Part shown: positions 46,733 to 60,200 of the stretch, in pieces
Layout: each line of letters begins with the position of its first letter
Position numbering within the stretch: position 1 is the stretch's first letter
Assembly: GCA_943735955.1 (NCBI GenBank)
Contig: OX030957.1
Location: forward strand, 1,780,001 to 1,844,000
Direction of reading: 5' to 3'
Length of the DNA: 64,000 nt
From: Piscicola geometra
Lineage: Eukaryota > Annelida > Clitellata > Hirudinida > Piscicolidae
Position numbers and translations under genes: made by a program
Notes under the pieces: generated by a model
Told to the model about the DNA's origin: nothing
Seen by the model: only the letters and a program-made list of their open reading frames with translations
Database searches by the model: none

Positions 46733-49700
46733 ATGAAAATGACGATGGAAGATCTCAACAAACAACTGGAACAACTGACGAAGGAAGGCGAGGAAAGCAA
46801 GTCTCTGGAGTTTGTGGAGCTTCTCAAAAGCCATCTCCTCGCCCTGCAAGAGGTTGCATGGCCTTAGTTGGGAGATGTAATTTACAATAACGTTTAAAAA
46901 TGAATTTTTGAGAGTTTGGGAATCAAACTTGACGATGTTTTGAGCGCTGATGGAAGTTTTTTTTACATGATAAACAAAATGAATAATGAAAAAATAAAAA
47001 AAGTTAAACTTATATTTTACTAGTTTAAAAGAATAAAGATTTAAAAGTCTATCGATTCTGACTTTTCTAAGTTCAGAAGAATGTGAATACTCAATAAAAT
47101 AGTATTTTTCACGACTGCATTCAAGAAGTCAGTTAATACTTAGTGTAAACACAAACAGTATTTCTGATGAACTTATTAAAATAATAATGAAAAATAGTTA
47201 TTTTATTTTATATTTGAGCAAAGCAAAAGTTAGCTAATTATCTAATTTTCTAAATAGAAGCTTCTAGAAGCGTTCGAAACAGCTGTCACCGCCTTGACTT
47301 GTGAACCTGCACTTGGTCACATATGGTCACCTTCTTCAATATTGCAATGTTCACATATTTTCAACTTCGAAAATCAATATATGGACTCATTTTGAAGCCA
47401 TTATCACAAACATCTTTTAATAAGGATCAAATATCGATAAAAGAACACTTAATGTACTATCGACTCATTTTAAATTAATATTTCTCCTTTAAAAAAAAGT
47501 TCATAAAATATTTCTATAAAGATTAAAGTGAATTGACTGCCATAAACAGGGCTCACGGAAGAAGGGCGAGGAGATGGAGAGCAAGATGGTGCAGGCTGAC
47601 TGGAGCATGGTGATGGAAACGAGACAGGAGTTTGCCAGACTTTTCTCGAAAGGCACGAGACACCGAACCTCCTCCATACACTGTAGCACTCCAAACTTGG
47701 CAAACAACGATCAAGTATGGGGCATTGTTGTTTGAAATCATTTCGATTTAAAACAGGACCAAATAAATTGAATTTTAATCTTTTCCATTTTTTAAATAAT
47801 CCTTACTTTTTTTTCAATTTTTCTTTGTAGTTGGAAAGGTTTTCTTAAGGTTCCTCAACTTTAATTGAATCTGAATTCTGTGTAATTAAGTTGTTAACGA
47901 CGAGACGAGATGAAAGCATTATTACGATGATTTTTAGAAATAAAACAAAAAGCAGTTGTTGCTAAACCAACAAAATTAATTGAATTAACGCAATTGCTAA
48001 ATATTGTTTAAACCGATTTTTAAAAGTTTTAAATGTTAAGCAATGCATTAAACACTTATATTTACCGATATAAACGCACGCAATCATCCCCAGCAACACT
48101 CACCACCACAGAATGGCGAACCAAATATTCATCGAAGGGGATCGAATGACAGTTTGAGTTCTTCTGAAGACATACCCCAAAAGACTCTCCACTCATCGAG
48201 CAGGTCTCGAGAAAAACTGCTCGAGGTCGCTCTTCAACGGGAGGACAACCTGGCAGCCCATCTGAGAGACTACCGCTTCAGGGCTGAAAACATGCTTCGC
48301 GTGGTGAGTATAATTTGAATTTGTTGAATTATTTGAGCTGGCATTTTATGTTCATGTAAATGTTTAAATTTTTTCATTTCATCTCAATATTTTTATTCAA
48401 AATGATCTTGACCGAATAGATCTTTGATGTGCTAAAAATTAGTTTCGAAATAAGTGATAGACAGCTTCGGGATTTAACAGAAATTGCCAAAACACTTTTC
48501 GTCGATCAAACTTCATGATTGTGTTCTATTTCGATGATGACTTATAAAAGAATTGCCGACAAATTCTTCATTTTGGAACATTAAGTTATAAACTGAATTG
48601 ATATACGTTTTCTATCTTCAAGAGAAGCGATTAAATAGGTAGTTACGTAATTTTTCAAAACATTAATTTAATATTATCTGTCAAAAAATGCCTAACATAA
48701 AAAATGTGTTTTTTGCACAATTTATACGTGTCAAGGATGTTACACAAGCTAGCATGAGTATCAGTGAATTCCTTCGAAAAATCCACCCAAAAATGCGTAA
48801 CTTGAGATTATAGCATCTTTATTAGCAAATACTAAAAATAGATTTAAAAAATAGTCTATATATATATTTGTAAAAAAATGTCTATTAAAACATGCTGAAT
48901 AAAAACTTTGTATTTTAAAACTCAAGTTGTAGTTGAACGATAGACGAAAACTTAAATTTAAAAAATGGTTTTGCAATTCTATGTTTAACGTTTAAGCATT
49001 CATCCGAAACAAGCCATTAAAGCCCATTTTGAAGAACACAATCAAAATAAAGTCATAAAAGTCATAAAAGATGCACGCCTATAATTTATGAGCATCCATT
49101 AAACCACAATCCTAACCTCCACTATTATCACACTTCTAATGTTGTTTATGGTATAGTTATTGCCATGCAGGATCCTTTATATCTCATTAACTACCAACAA
49201 CAGCTATTCCATTTATTTTAAAGTTAATAAAAAACATTAATAGATATTAAAAATCCTTTCTACTTACAATTTAATCTTAAAATACATTAAAAAAAATAGT
49301 CGTTATCAAATCAAAGCATTCCACTTTCTTCTCCAGATGACCCTAAAAGAAAACAACGCGCACAGACTCGAGATGGAAATCATCCGTCTCAAAGAGAACT
49401 TGGTGGAGTCGAGAGGGAAAGAGAAAGAGATGCGCTCCCTCATTTCCGACCTGAGACACAACCTTGCAGACCTGGCAGCGCAGGTTCGAATCCCACTTTG
49501 AATAAATAATTTGAAAAATTTGAAAAAACCAAATTAGAATAGATTGATTTGAAGGGAAAGAAGAGTAATTTTTGGTTTTTATAATTAATACAAAAATATT
49601 TTCATCTTTAGAGAAAATAAAATGATAGAAATGGTAAAATACATGAAAGTTCACATTTAAAGTTAAAATGAATAAATTAAATCTTACAAAAACCTGCTTA

Positions 49701-51153
49701 TTGAAATAACAGAGTATTTAAATGAACCCGTAGTACGACGAAGACATGACGCTCAGTCAACTGAAGGAAGCTGAACACACCCACGAACTGAACGAACTCA
49801 AGGAAGCCAACAAGAAGCTGGTGAAGGAGGTCAGTTGTGGTGGATGCTTCAGTTTGGAAAACTCGTTATAAATAGCTGCAATTGTCATGTAGCATTAGTA
49901 AAGCATTTGTAGATTTCGTATTTTAAAAACTGATTTTTAATAATTCACCGCAGAACAACAGACTAACTATTGAGATGTCCAAATTAGCCTCAAAAACTCT
50001 TTCTTTCAACAATGATTTATCCGTAAGAGTAAACAATAATTTTGATAAATATAGTTTATTTTAAAATTTTAACAACTAAAGTTGCATAAGAAATCTTGAA
50101 ACTAATTGAAATACTTCTAATAATAATTAATACAACTTCACATAATAACCTGGACTTCTTAATATTAAGAAGTCCATGCACAATAAACATCAACGCCAGC
50201 TCCTGGGTCAACAGTCGCGCTCGTACGACGCTCTCTCGACTTCGATGCAGCACGAAATTGGAACGTACGAAATGCAGATCGAAACAGGAGATGACCCCAA
50301 GGCCATACCCGCTTCTTCCAAGCCCACCGATCAAAAAGTATTTCTCAACGGCAGAGTCATTCTGAGTCACAGCACCAACCTGCAGCAAATCTTCAGAAAC
50401 CACGCAGACTTTTTTGACGCCTGCAAGGAAAAGCCTTTTGTCACTTCAATGAGCGCTGATGAGTGCAGACAAAAGCAGAAAATGAACGGAAATCCAAGCG
50501 TTAAAGACAACTCCCTCAGCACGAGCAAGTCGAAAATGTTCCAAAGTCAACAGTTCTTGCACACGTCTCAATCTCTGCAGCAAGCACAACAACCTTTGAC
50601 ACACACTAAAATTCAACCAGTACAGCTACCACAACGACCTAATAACATTCCTCTAAAAAAGTCACAAACGATCCAACAGTTTAAACAGTCGCAACAACAA
50701 TTGAGCCAGCCCTTCAAACAACTTCAGAACCAACCGAAGAAACAGCAAGGTAAACAACAAACTACTAATCAATCACACCCACAACAGCAACCTCTCAAGC
50801 AGCAACAACACTCCCATGATCAAAAAACCCAACAACAAGTTCACAGTAAATCTAACCAGCAAATCCAGCAACAAAAACCGCAACAACCTCAACATGAAGA
50901 ACACCCGCAACAACATCATCAACAACAACAACAACAGCAACAACTTCATCATCAAAAAAACCTTCCAAAAGTAGTTCAAAAATCTACAAACCAAAAGGGT
51001 GACACAAATTCAAAGTCTCATCTCGAAGATCACCCATCTTCCAGCACACAACCACCCTCTCACGGCCACCCATCCAGTCATCAGAGCGACCAAGCAAGAC
51101 ACAAACCCAATGTTAAAAAGTATGTCTCTGAGTCACAAAAGATTAAACAATAG
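46733..51153 (+). CDS. coiled-coil protein with Gln-rich C-terminal tail (unrecognised)
   Basis: Exons 46733-46852, 47550-47714, 48112-48303, 49337-49483, 49734-49829, 49954-50022 and 50173-51153 are all phase 0 and give 589 residues. Residues about 1-30 and 130-260 form long charged heptad helices (REKLLEVALQREDNLAAHLR, EMEIIRLKENLVESRGKEKE, KEAEHTHELNELKEANKKL). A Ser-rich segment (RRGSNDSLSSSED) looks like a phosphorylation site. The last exon carries a folded-looking block (KVFLNGRVILSHSTNLQQIF) and then about 170 residues dominated by Gln with Pro, His and Ser. I do not recognise the family; it resembles cytoskeletal or centrosomal scaffolds only in composition. The start is uncertain: the frame is open upstream of the ATG to 46666. 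Confidence 0.65.
50570..51060 (+). repeat. Gln-codon-rich low-complexity coding tract
   Basis: CAA/CAG-rich coding sequence in the last exon of the coiled-coil gene, with the longest run near 50920-50945. CAA and CAG are mixed and broken by other codons, so the tract is not a fresh CAG expansion. Confidence 0.8.
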
Positions 51154-52333
51154 GAAAGGAAAAATAAAATTTAAGTTTGATGCACATTTTCTCGAAAGAA
51201 AGTAAATACATGCAAATTCAATCAAATGCCTACTGTACATGATTTGATATTAGTATTTTTACACCCAAAAAATTGTATTCTTTTGAACTTTTACTTTTTG
51301 AAACAAATGTTTAATTTTCTTTTTATTGCTCGTCGTTCCAAATTGTTCACCTTTCCACCTTCTTGCTCCACTAGGCTTCTACTGGCAGAATCGATTAATT
51401 TTATTCTTTAGGCTTTTAACTTCGTGAATGTGTTCAATAAAATTGCAAGCCTTTTTTCTAAGTTTTTAGATGAGTCCAACAGAATCTTTATAAAAAAAAA
51501 TTTATAAATAATTTAAAATAAATTGTAAAGAGATTAATGAAATAGGTAAAACTAATATTTTTGATTGTAAATGAACTATCAGTAAAATCTTATCAGAACC
51601 ATCAAGTCTTTAAATCCAAAGATAACAGGAAAGATTTTTCCAATTGAAAAAGTATTACCTAATTTCGACGTGTTTACAGCACTGAGTTATAGCGATGAAA
51701 AATAAATATACTACCTTTGTTGCGATACAACAGTTTTGCACAAAGTAATTAATCTTTTTCAATACTTTTTTTTCAATATCTTAAATTTTCAAGGTCAAAC
51801 AAGAATTATTATTCCTAAAAAATGGAATTGGGAAAAAACTTTTAGCAATAATTTATAAAATACTATTAAGTTGTATTATTTTCTCTGAAACGAAATCAAC
51901 TAAAATAAGAATAAATAGGAATCTAAATAAATTATTGTTTTAATTTTGCGTTTGCCGAAGATTTAATTATTTAAGACCAGCTGAAAAAAGCTTAAAAACT
52001 CTTTTTTCTTTAATGTTCTGTTTTTTTAATTAATTTTTCTTATCTAGATTATTGAAGAGTCAAGTATCAATGTTGACATTATTCTTCAAGGCTTTCACTG
52101 AAATAGTAAATTAATTGTTTCTTTGAGGGCACACTATGCACTGCATAGCTCAGAAAAACGTTGATATTAATTTTTTAAAGTAACTAGATGACATCGATTT
52201 GAGGAAATCATGTATATAACTGCGTTGACATTAAGATTTTAAGAGTTTGTAACGTGGCTACAAAAACTTGGTGTTTAAAAAAAGTTTTTGTTGATTTGAA
52301 ACATTCAGTTTACACAGCAACGACAGTACACCG
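51154..52333. other. intergenic region before the TRPV gene
   Basis: AT-rich spacer. An AATAAA at 51165-51170 just after the coiled-coil gene stop is a candidate polyadenylation signal. The sequence up to the TRPV start contains no recognisable feature. A TTTACACAG acceptor-like site 18 bases before the TRPV ATG suggests a non-coding 5' exon. Confidence 0.5.
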
Positions 52334-54264
52334 ATGGGCAACAAGATTCTGAGAGATGTTTCGGATGCAGTAAGAGAGCAGGCTGAAGGTGGATACAGAA
52401 AAACCAGCATCTACAAGTTCATCAACATCAAGGGAGGCGGTCTCATGGTGGAGTTGATGAAACAGGTGGGCTGAAAAATAATTAAAAATTGCTCCAGTGA
52501 AATTCTCTATTATAATATTATATTGATCTAGAAATCGTTCTATTGAAATTTTTTTTGAAAATTTTGGAGATACGTGACTGTGTTTTTAACGAAAATGTTC
52601 TATCAAAATGTAATAAATATTAGCTTTGTGATATAAACACATTAAATGATTTTATGAAGGCAATAAAGACAAGAAACTTTGAAGAGATTGATCAAAGAAT
52701 AAGAGAAGATTTTAAAGGTGACCGTATGAAAAATTATATAAAAACCATTTTCACATTTTTTAAATGCTTAATTTTGTATTTAAATTAAGAAAACTTTCTA
52801 AATAATAAATTTTTAATAAAAAGTGATCGAAAAAAAGGATTAGTTGCATAAGGTGTCTCATTCAATGCAGATTACATGTATAACGAAGGTAGAGGCAAGT
52901 TCTTTTACGTTAAAGATCTCATCGATCAATTCGATGAAGCCAGAATCAATCTGAGAAACAACAACAAAAGTGGATCTTCGAGAAGCGAGATTAAAATGTG
53001 CAAGATTAACAAGATTACTAATGACCTGGATACTTCCGAGAGGGATGGGGAAAAGATTAATGAGGAAAATGATATTAATGGTAAAAACATCAATAATAAT
53101 GAAAATAAAGACAAAAATAACTTTAAAATTGAAATGAATAACAATGAAAAAATGAGAAAATGGTTTGAAATTGATGTGGGAAAGACTAGGATGACAGGAA
53201 GTAGTGTCATAACAAGCGATCAAGAGACAGATGATCAAAAATGCTCAAAGGTCTTGGGCGATGATGGAAAAGCTAATTACGAAAGCGAATTGAATAAACA
53301 CAGTATAAATGAGAATAGCAAGCGGAACGAAAGTTACGATCAAAATGAAAAATGTAAGCAGAGTTCTAACGGAGGACAAAAAAAAACGAAGCCTTTCATT
53401 CCCTCTTGCTCTACTCAAAAGGAATATGACGTTATACTGCTGAACAGGGACTCTTGCAGTTTGGAGTGTCTGGGCGTCAACAGTCTTAATCGCATCACTG
53501 ACATGCATCTAAGTGAGCCTTGATTTTTTCCATGAAGAGGATCAATTTGAGCATTTTATTTCCAAAAAGCCGTTAAATATATTATTTTTAACTAATTCGA
53601 AAAAATAGATAAGAATAATTATGTTTTATATCATTTTATTTCCAAAAAGCCGTTAAATATATTATTTTAAACTGAGAACATTGGCTTCTGCTTTGGTTCT
53701 CAGTCGAATCGACTATGGCAATATCATTCTTACTGGGTTGCCAATGAAGCAGCTGCAGAAAATTCAGTCTATAATCAACACCACAGCTAGGCTCATAACA
53801 GGTGCTAGAAAGTATGATCACATCAGCCCTGTTCTCAAGGAGCTTCACTGGCTTCGTGTTGAAAATAGAATTGAATACAAAAACATCTTGTTAATGCACA
53901 AGTGTCTGTCTAATGAGTGCCCAGATTATTTGTCGAGTAGCATTGTCATGAGAGCAAGTCTTCCCCAGAGGGAAAGACTCAGGTCTGCTAGGTCAAGAGA
54001 TGTAGTTCCACAGAGCTACAAACTCAAGTATGCAGGTGCAAGAAGCTTTTTTGTTGCAGCGCCGACTCTTTGGAATAGTCTTGCCAATAGACTCAAATCC
54101 CCGAGCTCGACCGCGACATTTAGCCGTTCCCTGAAAACGTACTTGTTCGACCGATAACAATAACTTACAAATTTACTGCTCATTTTTCATTAATCAATTT
54201 CTTGCTTCCCAATTTCATTCTTTTTTTTATATTTATACAAATGGTCAATAATAATTGTAAAATA

Positions 54265-54295
<31 letters not shown>

Positions 54296-57200
54296 TAATA
54301 TAATATAGATATTTACTTTTTTTTTAAAATTTATTGTTATTATCATTTAAGTTTCAATCATTTAAAAAAAAAATATTTTTTCTTTAAAAAAAATAAAAAA
54401 AATATATATATATATGTATATATATGTATATATGTATATATGTGTATATGTATGTGTATATATATGTAAATATGTGTTTATGTGTATATGTATATGTATG
54501 TATGTATATATATAAATGATTTTATTGTTAAATTTCAATACCTTACTTCTCCTATACTTTCCATTTATTCATCTATCATTAATATTATTATCAAATTTTC
54601 CATAACCAAGTGGTCTTGAAGCCCGTCCGGGTTTACGCCACGTTAATAATATTCGTCGTTGTATTGTATTGTATTAAACTAATTCGAAAAAATAGATAAG
54701 AATAATTATAAAGATCGTTTTAAACATTTTGAAAATATATTCTCAAATGTATAAATTGCAGAAGAAAATTTCAAAGAGGTGTGTTGGATGGTAGACAAAA
54801 GAGGCAGCCTTGGAGAAACTCCTTTACACGTGTGTTTCCTCAATGCCACCTATCTGCACATCGAACTGGCAAAACGCATTTTGAACATCTACCCGAAGCT
54901 TGTGAATGATATCTACCTTTACAGAGAGTTCTATGGTAACTTTGGATTTTAAAAAAATGACTAGCGACCAAACTTTAAGTTGATATTTCTGTAAATACTT
55001 GTAAAAATAAATATATTGAAATATTTGATAATAAATCTAAAATATTTGTGAAAAAATTAATTATGAATTGAAATCCTTTAACAAAAAGTTGTAAACTTTG
55101 AGATTCATTGCATGAGCTTTCAAACATTCACAGGGGAGAGTTCGCTGCACATGGCAATCGCCAACGAGGACCTGCGTACTGTGAAGCATTTGCTCGATAG
55201 GTATTTTGAAAAAAATCAAAAAGAAAAAAAATAATTTAATTTTAGCTACGTATTTTTAATTAAATATATTTTTTCAAAGCTAAAAAAAAATCAAAATCTC
55301 GATTGTCAGAGGAGCCAGCCTGCACGAGAGGTGCTGTGGCAACTTCTTTTTCCCCGATGACTTGCGCGCTTCCAGACCAGACCCTACCAACCTCACATGG
55401 TTCCGACAGTTCCATCAAACCAACTACAAGAGGTCACACCAGGACGTTTGTGTTCATCGTCATCAAAATAATATTAATAAATTCAATAAAAAAATCTTGA
55501 AAATTCGTTTGTTACTTTTTTCGTTACAACTTTCTTCAAACACCATATTTTTAAATTCCATAAATTTTGAAAATTCGTTTGTTACTTTTTTCTTAAAAAC
55601 TTTTTTCAAACACCATACTTTTAAATTACATAAATTTTGAAAATTCGTTTGTTACTTTTTTCTTAACAACTTTTTTCAAACACCATACTTTTAAATTCCA
55701 TAAATATTGATCACTCTACCGACACTACACCAGTTTCGCCTATTGGGGCGAATATCCATTGAGTTTTGCCGTTTGTCTTGGACAGACCGACTGTGTGCGA
55801 CTGCTAGTGGCAAAGGGCGCTGATGTGAACAAGCGGGATTCCCTGGGCAATACTGCCCTGCACATGGTTGTCATCCACTATAATGAGGTGGTTTGGAAGA
55901 AAGAGGTTGATAATATAAAAATTGGAAAAGGTTCAGAGAAAGAATATTTTAAAGCTTTTTGGAACTTTGAATGATTTATGTAGATTAAACCCATTTAATG
56001 CTTAAAATGGAATAGTAGAAGCTCTTGGTGAAAGAACCGTTGTTCAAATCAACCCTTAAATTCAGATGCTAAAGAATTCTGAAGTAGATGAAGTAAGAGT
56101 TTTATTTTACAAACCCTCATTTCATATTTGAGTCGAATTTACGATATACACTATGCAATGCAAATATTTGATTAAAACTTTCATCACCCGTCAGACGAAC
56201 GGCTCTCCGAAGGTACTTGTTTTGGAGTCGATACTAATACTAATGCATGAGTTGTCATGCCCTAACATACTCCATAAAAACACAAATGCTCAAGGAGATG
56301 TTTGAGTTGCTGATTTCAATGGGAGCGAAGCTGGATGGCATGAACAAGGAAATGCTGGTGCCTCTCACTTTAGCAGCCAAGCTCGGAAAGAAGGAAGTGA
56401 GCTCTTGTCGATGTTGTGCTGATATACGAATGAAAATGAAATAAACCGAAGATATGATGAATTGAGTCAAATGAGAATAGAAAAAAGATAGTATCAACAC
56501 GTTTTAAATTATTAATTATAAAAAAATCTCAAAGTATTTTAAAAACACCGTCACTCCAAGATGTGCGATCAAATTCTGGAGCACATCGAAGAGTTGTATT
56601 GGACTTATGGTCAGGTGAGCTGCATGGGCTACCCACTGGACCACATCGACAGCATCTCTTCAACTGGAGCCATCAACCACAAATCTGTGATGGCTTTCGT
56701 GGTGTTCGGGGTTAGAAAAAAATGAAGAAATATTTGTTAATGGAAAAATTAAATAATATTCGTATTCTAAGTATATTTTAAAACCATTTTATTTTCATTT
56801 TCAAGAGTGAACCAGAACACCTTGCGTTAATGGATGGAGTGGTGGAGTTTTTGTTGAAAGAGAAGTGGAGAACATTTGGCAAGAGAGAGTTCGTAGAGTT
56901 GTTGGCATTTGTAATTGTATACTAAATATTTTATGTAGTTTTATTGAATAAATAATTAGTTGGTAAACAGTTGTAGTTATTGCCAATCTCCTAGAAGGAT
57001 TATGTCTTGTATTGAAAGTGTCAAAAGCCGAACACTAACGTTTGAAATAGTGAATAATTATCGATTATTTTATCAAATAATGATTACTTTTCACATATTC
57101 AAGATATGGACAAGCATTCCTTCAATTTCTCATTTACATCATTCTATTCTTTATCACCTTCTATTTACGCCATTCTCCTCTAACGAATAATGCAGAAAAC

Positions 57201-60200
57201 TACCAAGATGGTACGTTTGTAAATTTCTTTTAAATAAAGTTGAAATTAATTAAGTTTTTATAAACAAAAGTAAAATCATTATATTCATATTTTATTTTGA
57301 AAATCACTAAACAAGAAAAAAATAATCAAAAATTTGAAATAGACAAACTTTGAAACAAACAAATTTCTCCATCCCAAACAGTGATGTTTCCTAACCAAAC
57401 TAAAGTGTTCTACTTCAGCTCTTGCCACCAGCTGCAAATCAAATGTCCCAAACAGTTGGTGCGTTTTGAAGGGCAAATGACATAAAAATCGAATTAATGT
57501 TAAGGATGAACTAAAAAGATAGTATGAAAACAAAAAATGTAAAAATTGAATTTTTTAAACGGATTAATGAAAGAACACACACTTATCTAAATTATTTAAT
57601 TTGAGAAACAAAATGTCATACAATAAAGATAAGAATCACAGGGGAGTTGCTAGTGGTGACATATTCTGTAACCAACATCGGCTTCTGTATCAGGGATCTT
57701 TACAGGCTGGGAAACCGAGCCTACATTAAAATGCTGGTCAGCTTTAGTTTGTTGTAGCGACCTCTTAAATCTGTTATTAATTATTCTGTTTTAATTTTTA
57801 TAAAAACTTATGTGTATTAACAAAACTAAAACGCAGAAAGTCATTCCATCCAAGATCCTGCTGCTCATCTCCCACTTCATCGTCCTTCTGATGGTTCCCA
57901 TCACAGGGGCCTGCTACCACAAACAGGCTGACATCATGGCCGTCATGGCTCTGCTTACTACCTCAACTTACTTTCTATTTTTTATCAGGTTTTTGAATGA
58001 TTTTATTTCAAAAAAGATTTTCCAATAAATTGAAAAAATGATTTATAGCATTTATGTATTATAATAATAATCTGAAAATCATAACATGTTGATAATTAAA
58101 AGACACTAAAGAAAAATGTGAAAAATTGAAAATGGAAAAAAACTTTATTAACATAATAAATCTAAAATAATTTTTATTCCAAAAATCACATCAGAGCATT
58201 CAAACCGGTGGGAAAGTTCGTCGTGACCATCTACAACATGATAAGGAAGGATCTCTTGAGGGTCTTTTCGATATACGGCGTTTTCATCCTCGGCTTCTCA
58301 CAGTGTAACTTTTATGAAAACATTTTTGCGTTTTTTATTTATCTCTATTTAAAAAAAATTAAAATTGTTTTTAAGCAGTTTTTTTCTCATCAGACACTTT
58401 AGCCATTCATCAAGATACATTATCATTTACCAACTTATCCAATCTTTTAATTATTTGGAAAATCAGTTTTAATCAATAAAATCTTTCACTTATTCAATTG
58501 CCCATTCACGGCACCTTCATTCACTCAATCACCCATTCAACAGCGATGTTCGTGCTGTTCAGAGGCTTCAGGAATGACTGCTTTGGTGGACCCATCGAGT
58601 CGATGGTGACGATGTTTCGCATCTCCGTCGGTGAATTTCCCGAGATATTCCAGAAGTTCACTAACGAAGTCAGCGAATGTTTCGCTAAAAGTTATCCAAA
58701 AGTAATGAGCTATTGTGATACATGCATGCATGGTAGATAGATAGTCGTAAAAAGTGAAATGTTCAAAATCTTTGAATTTTAATACAGTTTTTTGTTGTTG
58801 AATTATTTTAATTTGATACTGCTATCACAGATAACTTAAATACAGCTCTATTTCTATCTATAAACCAATTAAAAGAGAATAAAAACTTTTTCGCAAATAT
58901 TTTCATTATGACGAGTATCTTAAATTTTAAATTTTAATTTTTATTTTTGATTAAAACATGAAAATCGTGACACACCCTTATGATTAGCAAGCTTGGACAC
59001 AAAAGTTTGCAGTCACGGTGAGCAAATAAGCTTCCATTTGATTAAATGTTTAGATGTGTCAAGTTTTCCTATTTCAAAAAGAACTTCGTTGATGAACTTA
59101 TTTCTAAAAAAATTTTCCAATTTCAGCCTATTTAGAACTTAACAATTTCTTTTGAAAAGTTAGACAAAAATAGATTTTTGTTTACTTTGTTTTTATACCT
59201 TTTTTTACATTTTGACATTTAATGAAAACCTTAATTTATGAGTTGACTAATGATAGACAAGACTAATTTTATAACTTAATCTATAAAAGCTTTTCAAGTA
59301 TAGATTATTTTAAATTACTTTTTTAAATTACTTTATTTATTAATTTTTTTGCTGTGCGACTTATTTTTTTACTCATGACTTCATTTATATTTTCATATTT
59401 TTTTCACTGTGGTGATCAGAAGTGTCGACAATAGAAACAAGTTCACATTTTCCGTTGATAAATCAACCTATTAAAAAAAATTATATTTCCATTTTGTATA
59501 TGTTTTTCTAAAAAGTTCTGATTACCGCTCAATCATGTGGTTCTTTTTTCATTTTCAATCGCCAATCTAGCTTTGGCATGATTATTTTATATTTTTCGCC
59601 ATACTTCAGTGCTCTGGCACGTTGACGTAGGTTCTCACATGATAAAACAATAAGCGCCATCGGACTCTGTCTTGGACCACCCATCTTATCGTTTGTGGTC
59701 TCTCTTCGTATTTTGAAAACGCTGTCAATGACCATGTTTTTCTTGGGCGTCTTGGTTGTACCGGCTACTTTTCAATTCTATTTTACCATTTGGAGTAAAT
59801 TCCCGAGTCACTGGTGTTGTCGTCCTTGAATTTTTTGAACTATTGCTTTTGACTGCTTGAGCACCTTTCTGACTTCATCATTTCTCATCTCATTTCTGAT
59901 ACGTATTCAAGTGTTTTCCTGAATGCAGCCATTTTGAAAAAAAGCAGTTGTCTTACTTTCACATCCATAGATGGCAATCAGGACGATGATGAGTTTTACA
60001 GTCTCATTTTGGTTAAATGATTGACGTTCTTGTTCATCCAAATGGTGCCAAGATCATTCATTAAATTTAAGGTTATGGCTGTACTAACTATGGTGTGTTT
60101 GCCGTAGTTATATAACCCTCTCCAGAGGACTCAATTCAAAACTCTGCCAAATGATTTATCGAAATCAATGACGATTAAGTAAAGTTGTTTTTTCTTTAAT

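Noticed and set aside
57285..57533. ORFs on both strands around 57360-57470 as a TRPV S1-S2 exon
   Set aside because: No match to the TRPV S1-S2 region and no convincing GT-AG pair; left unassigned.
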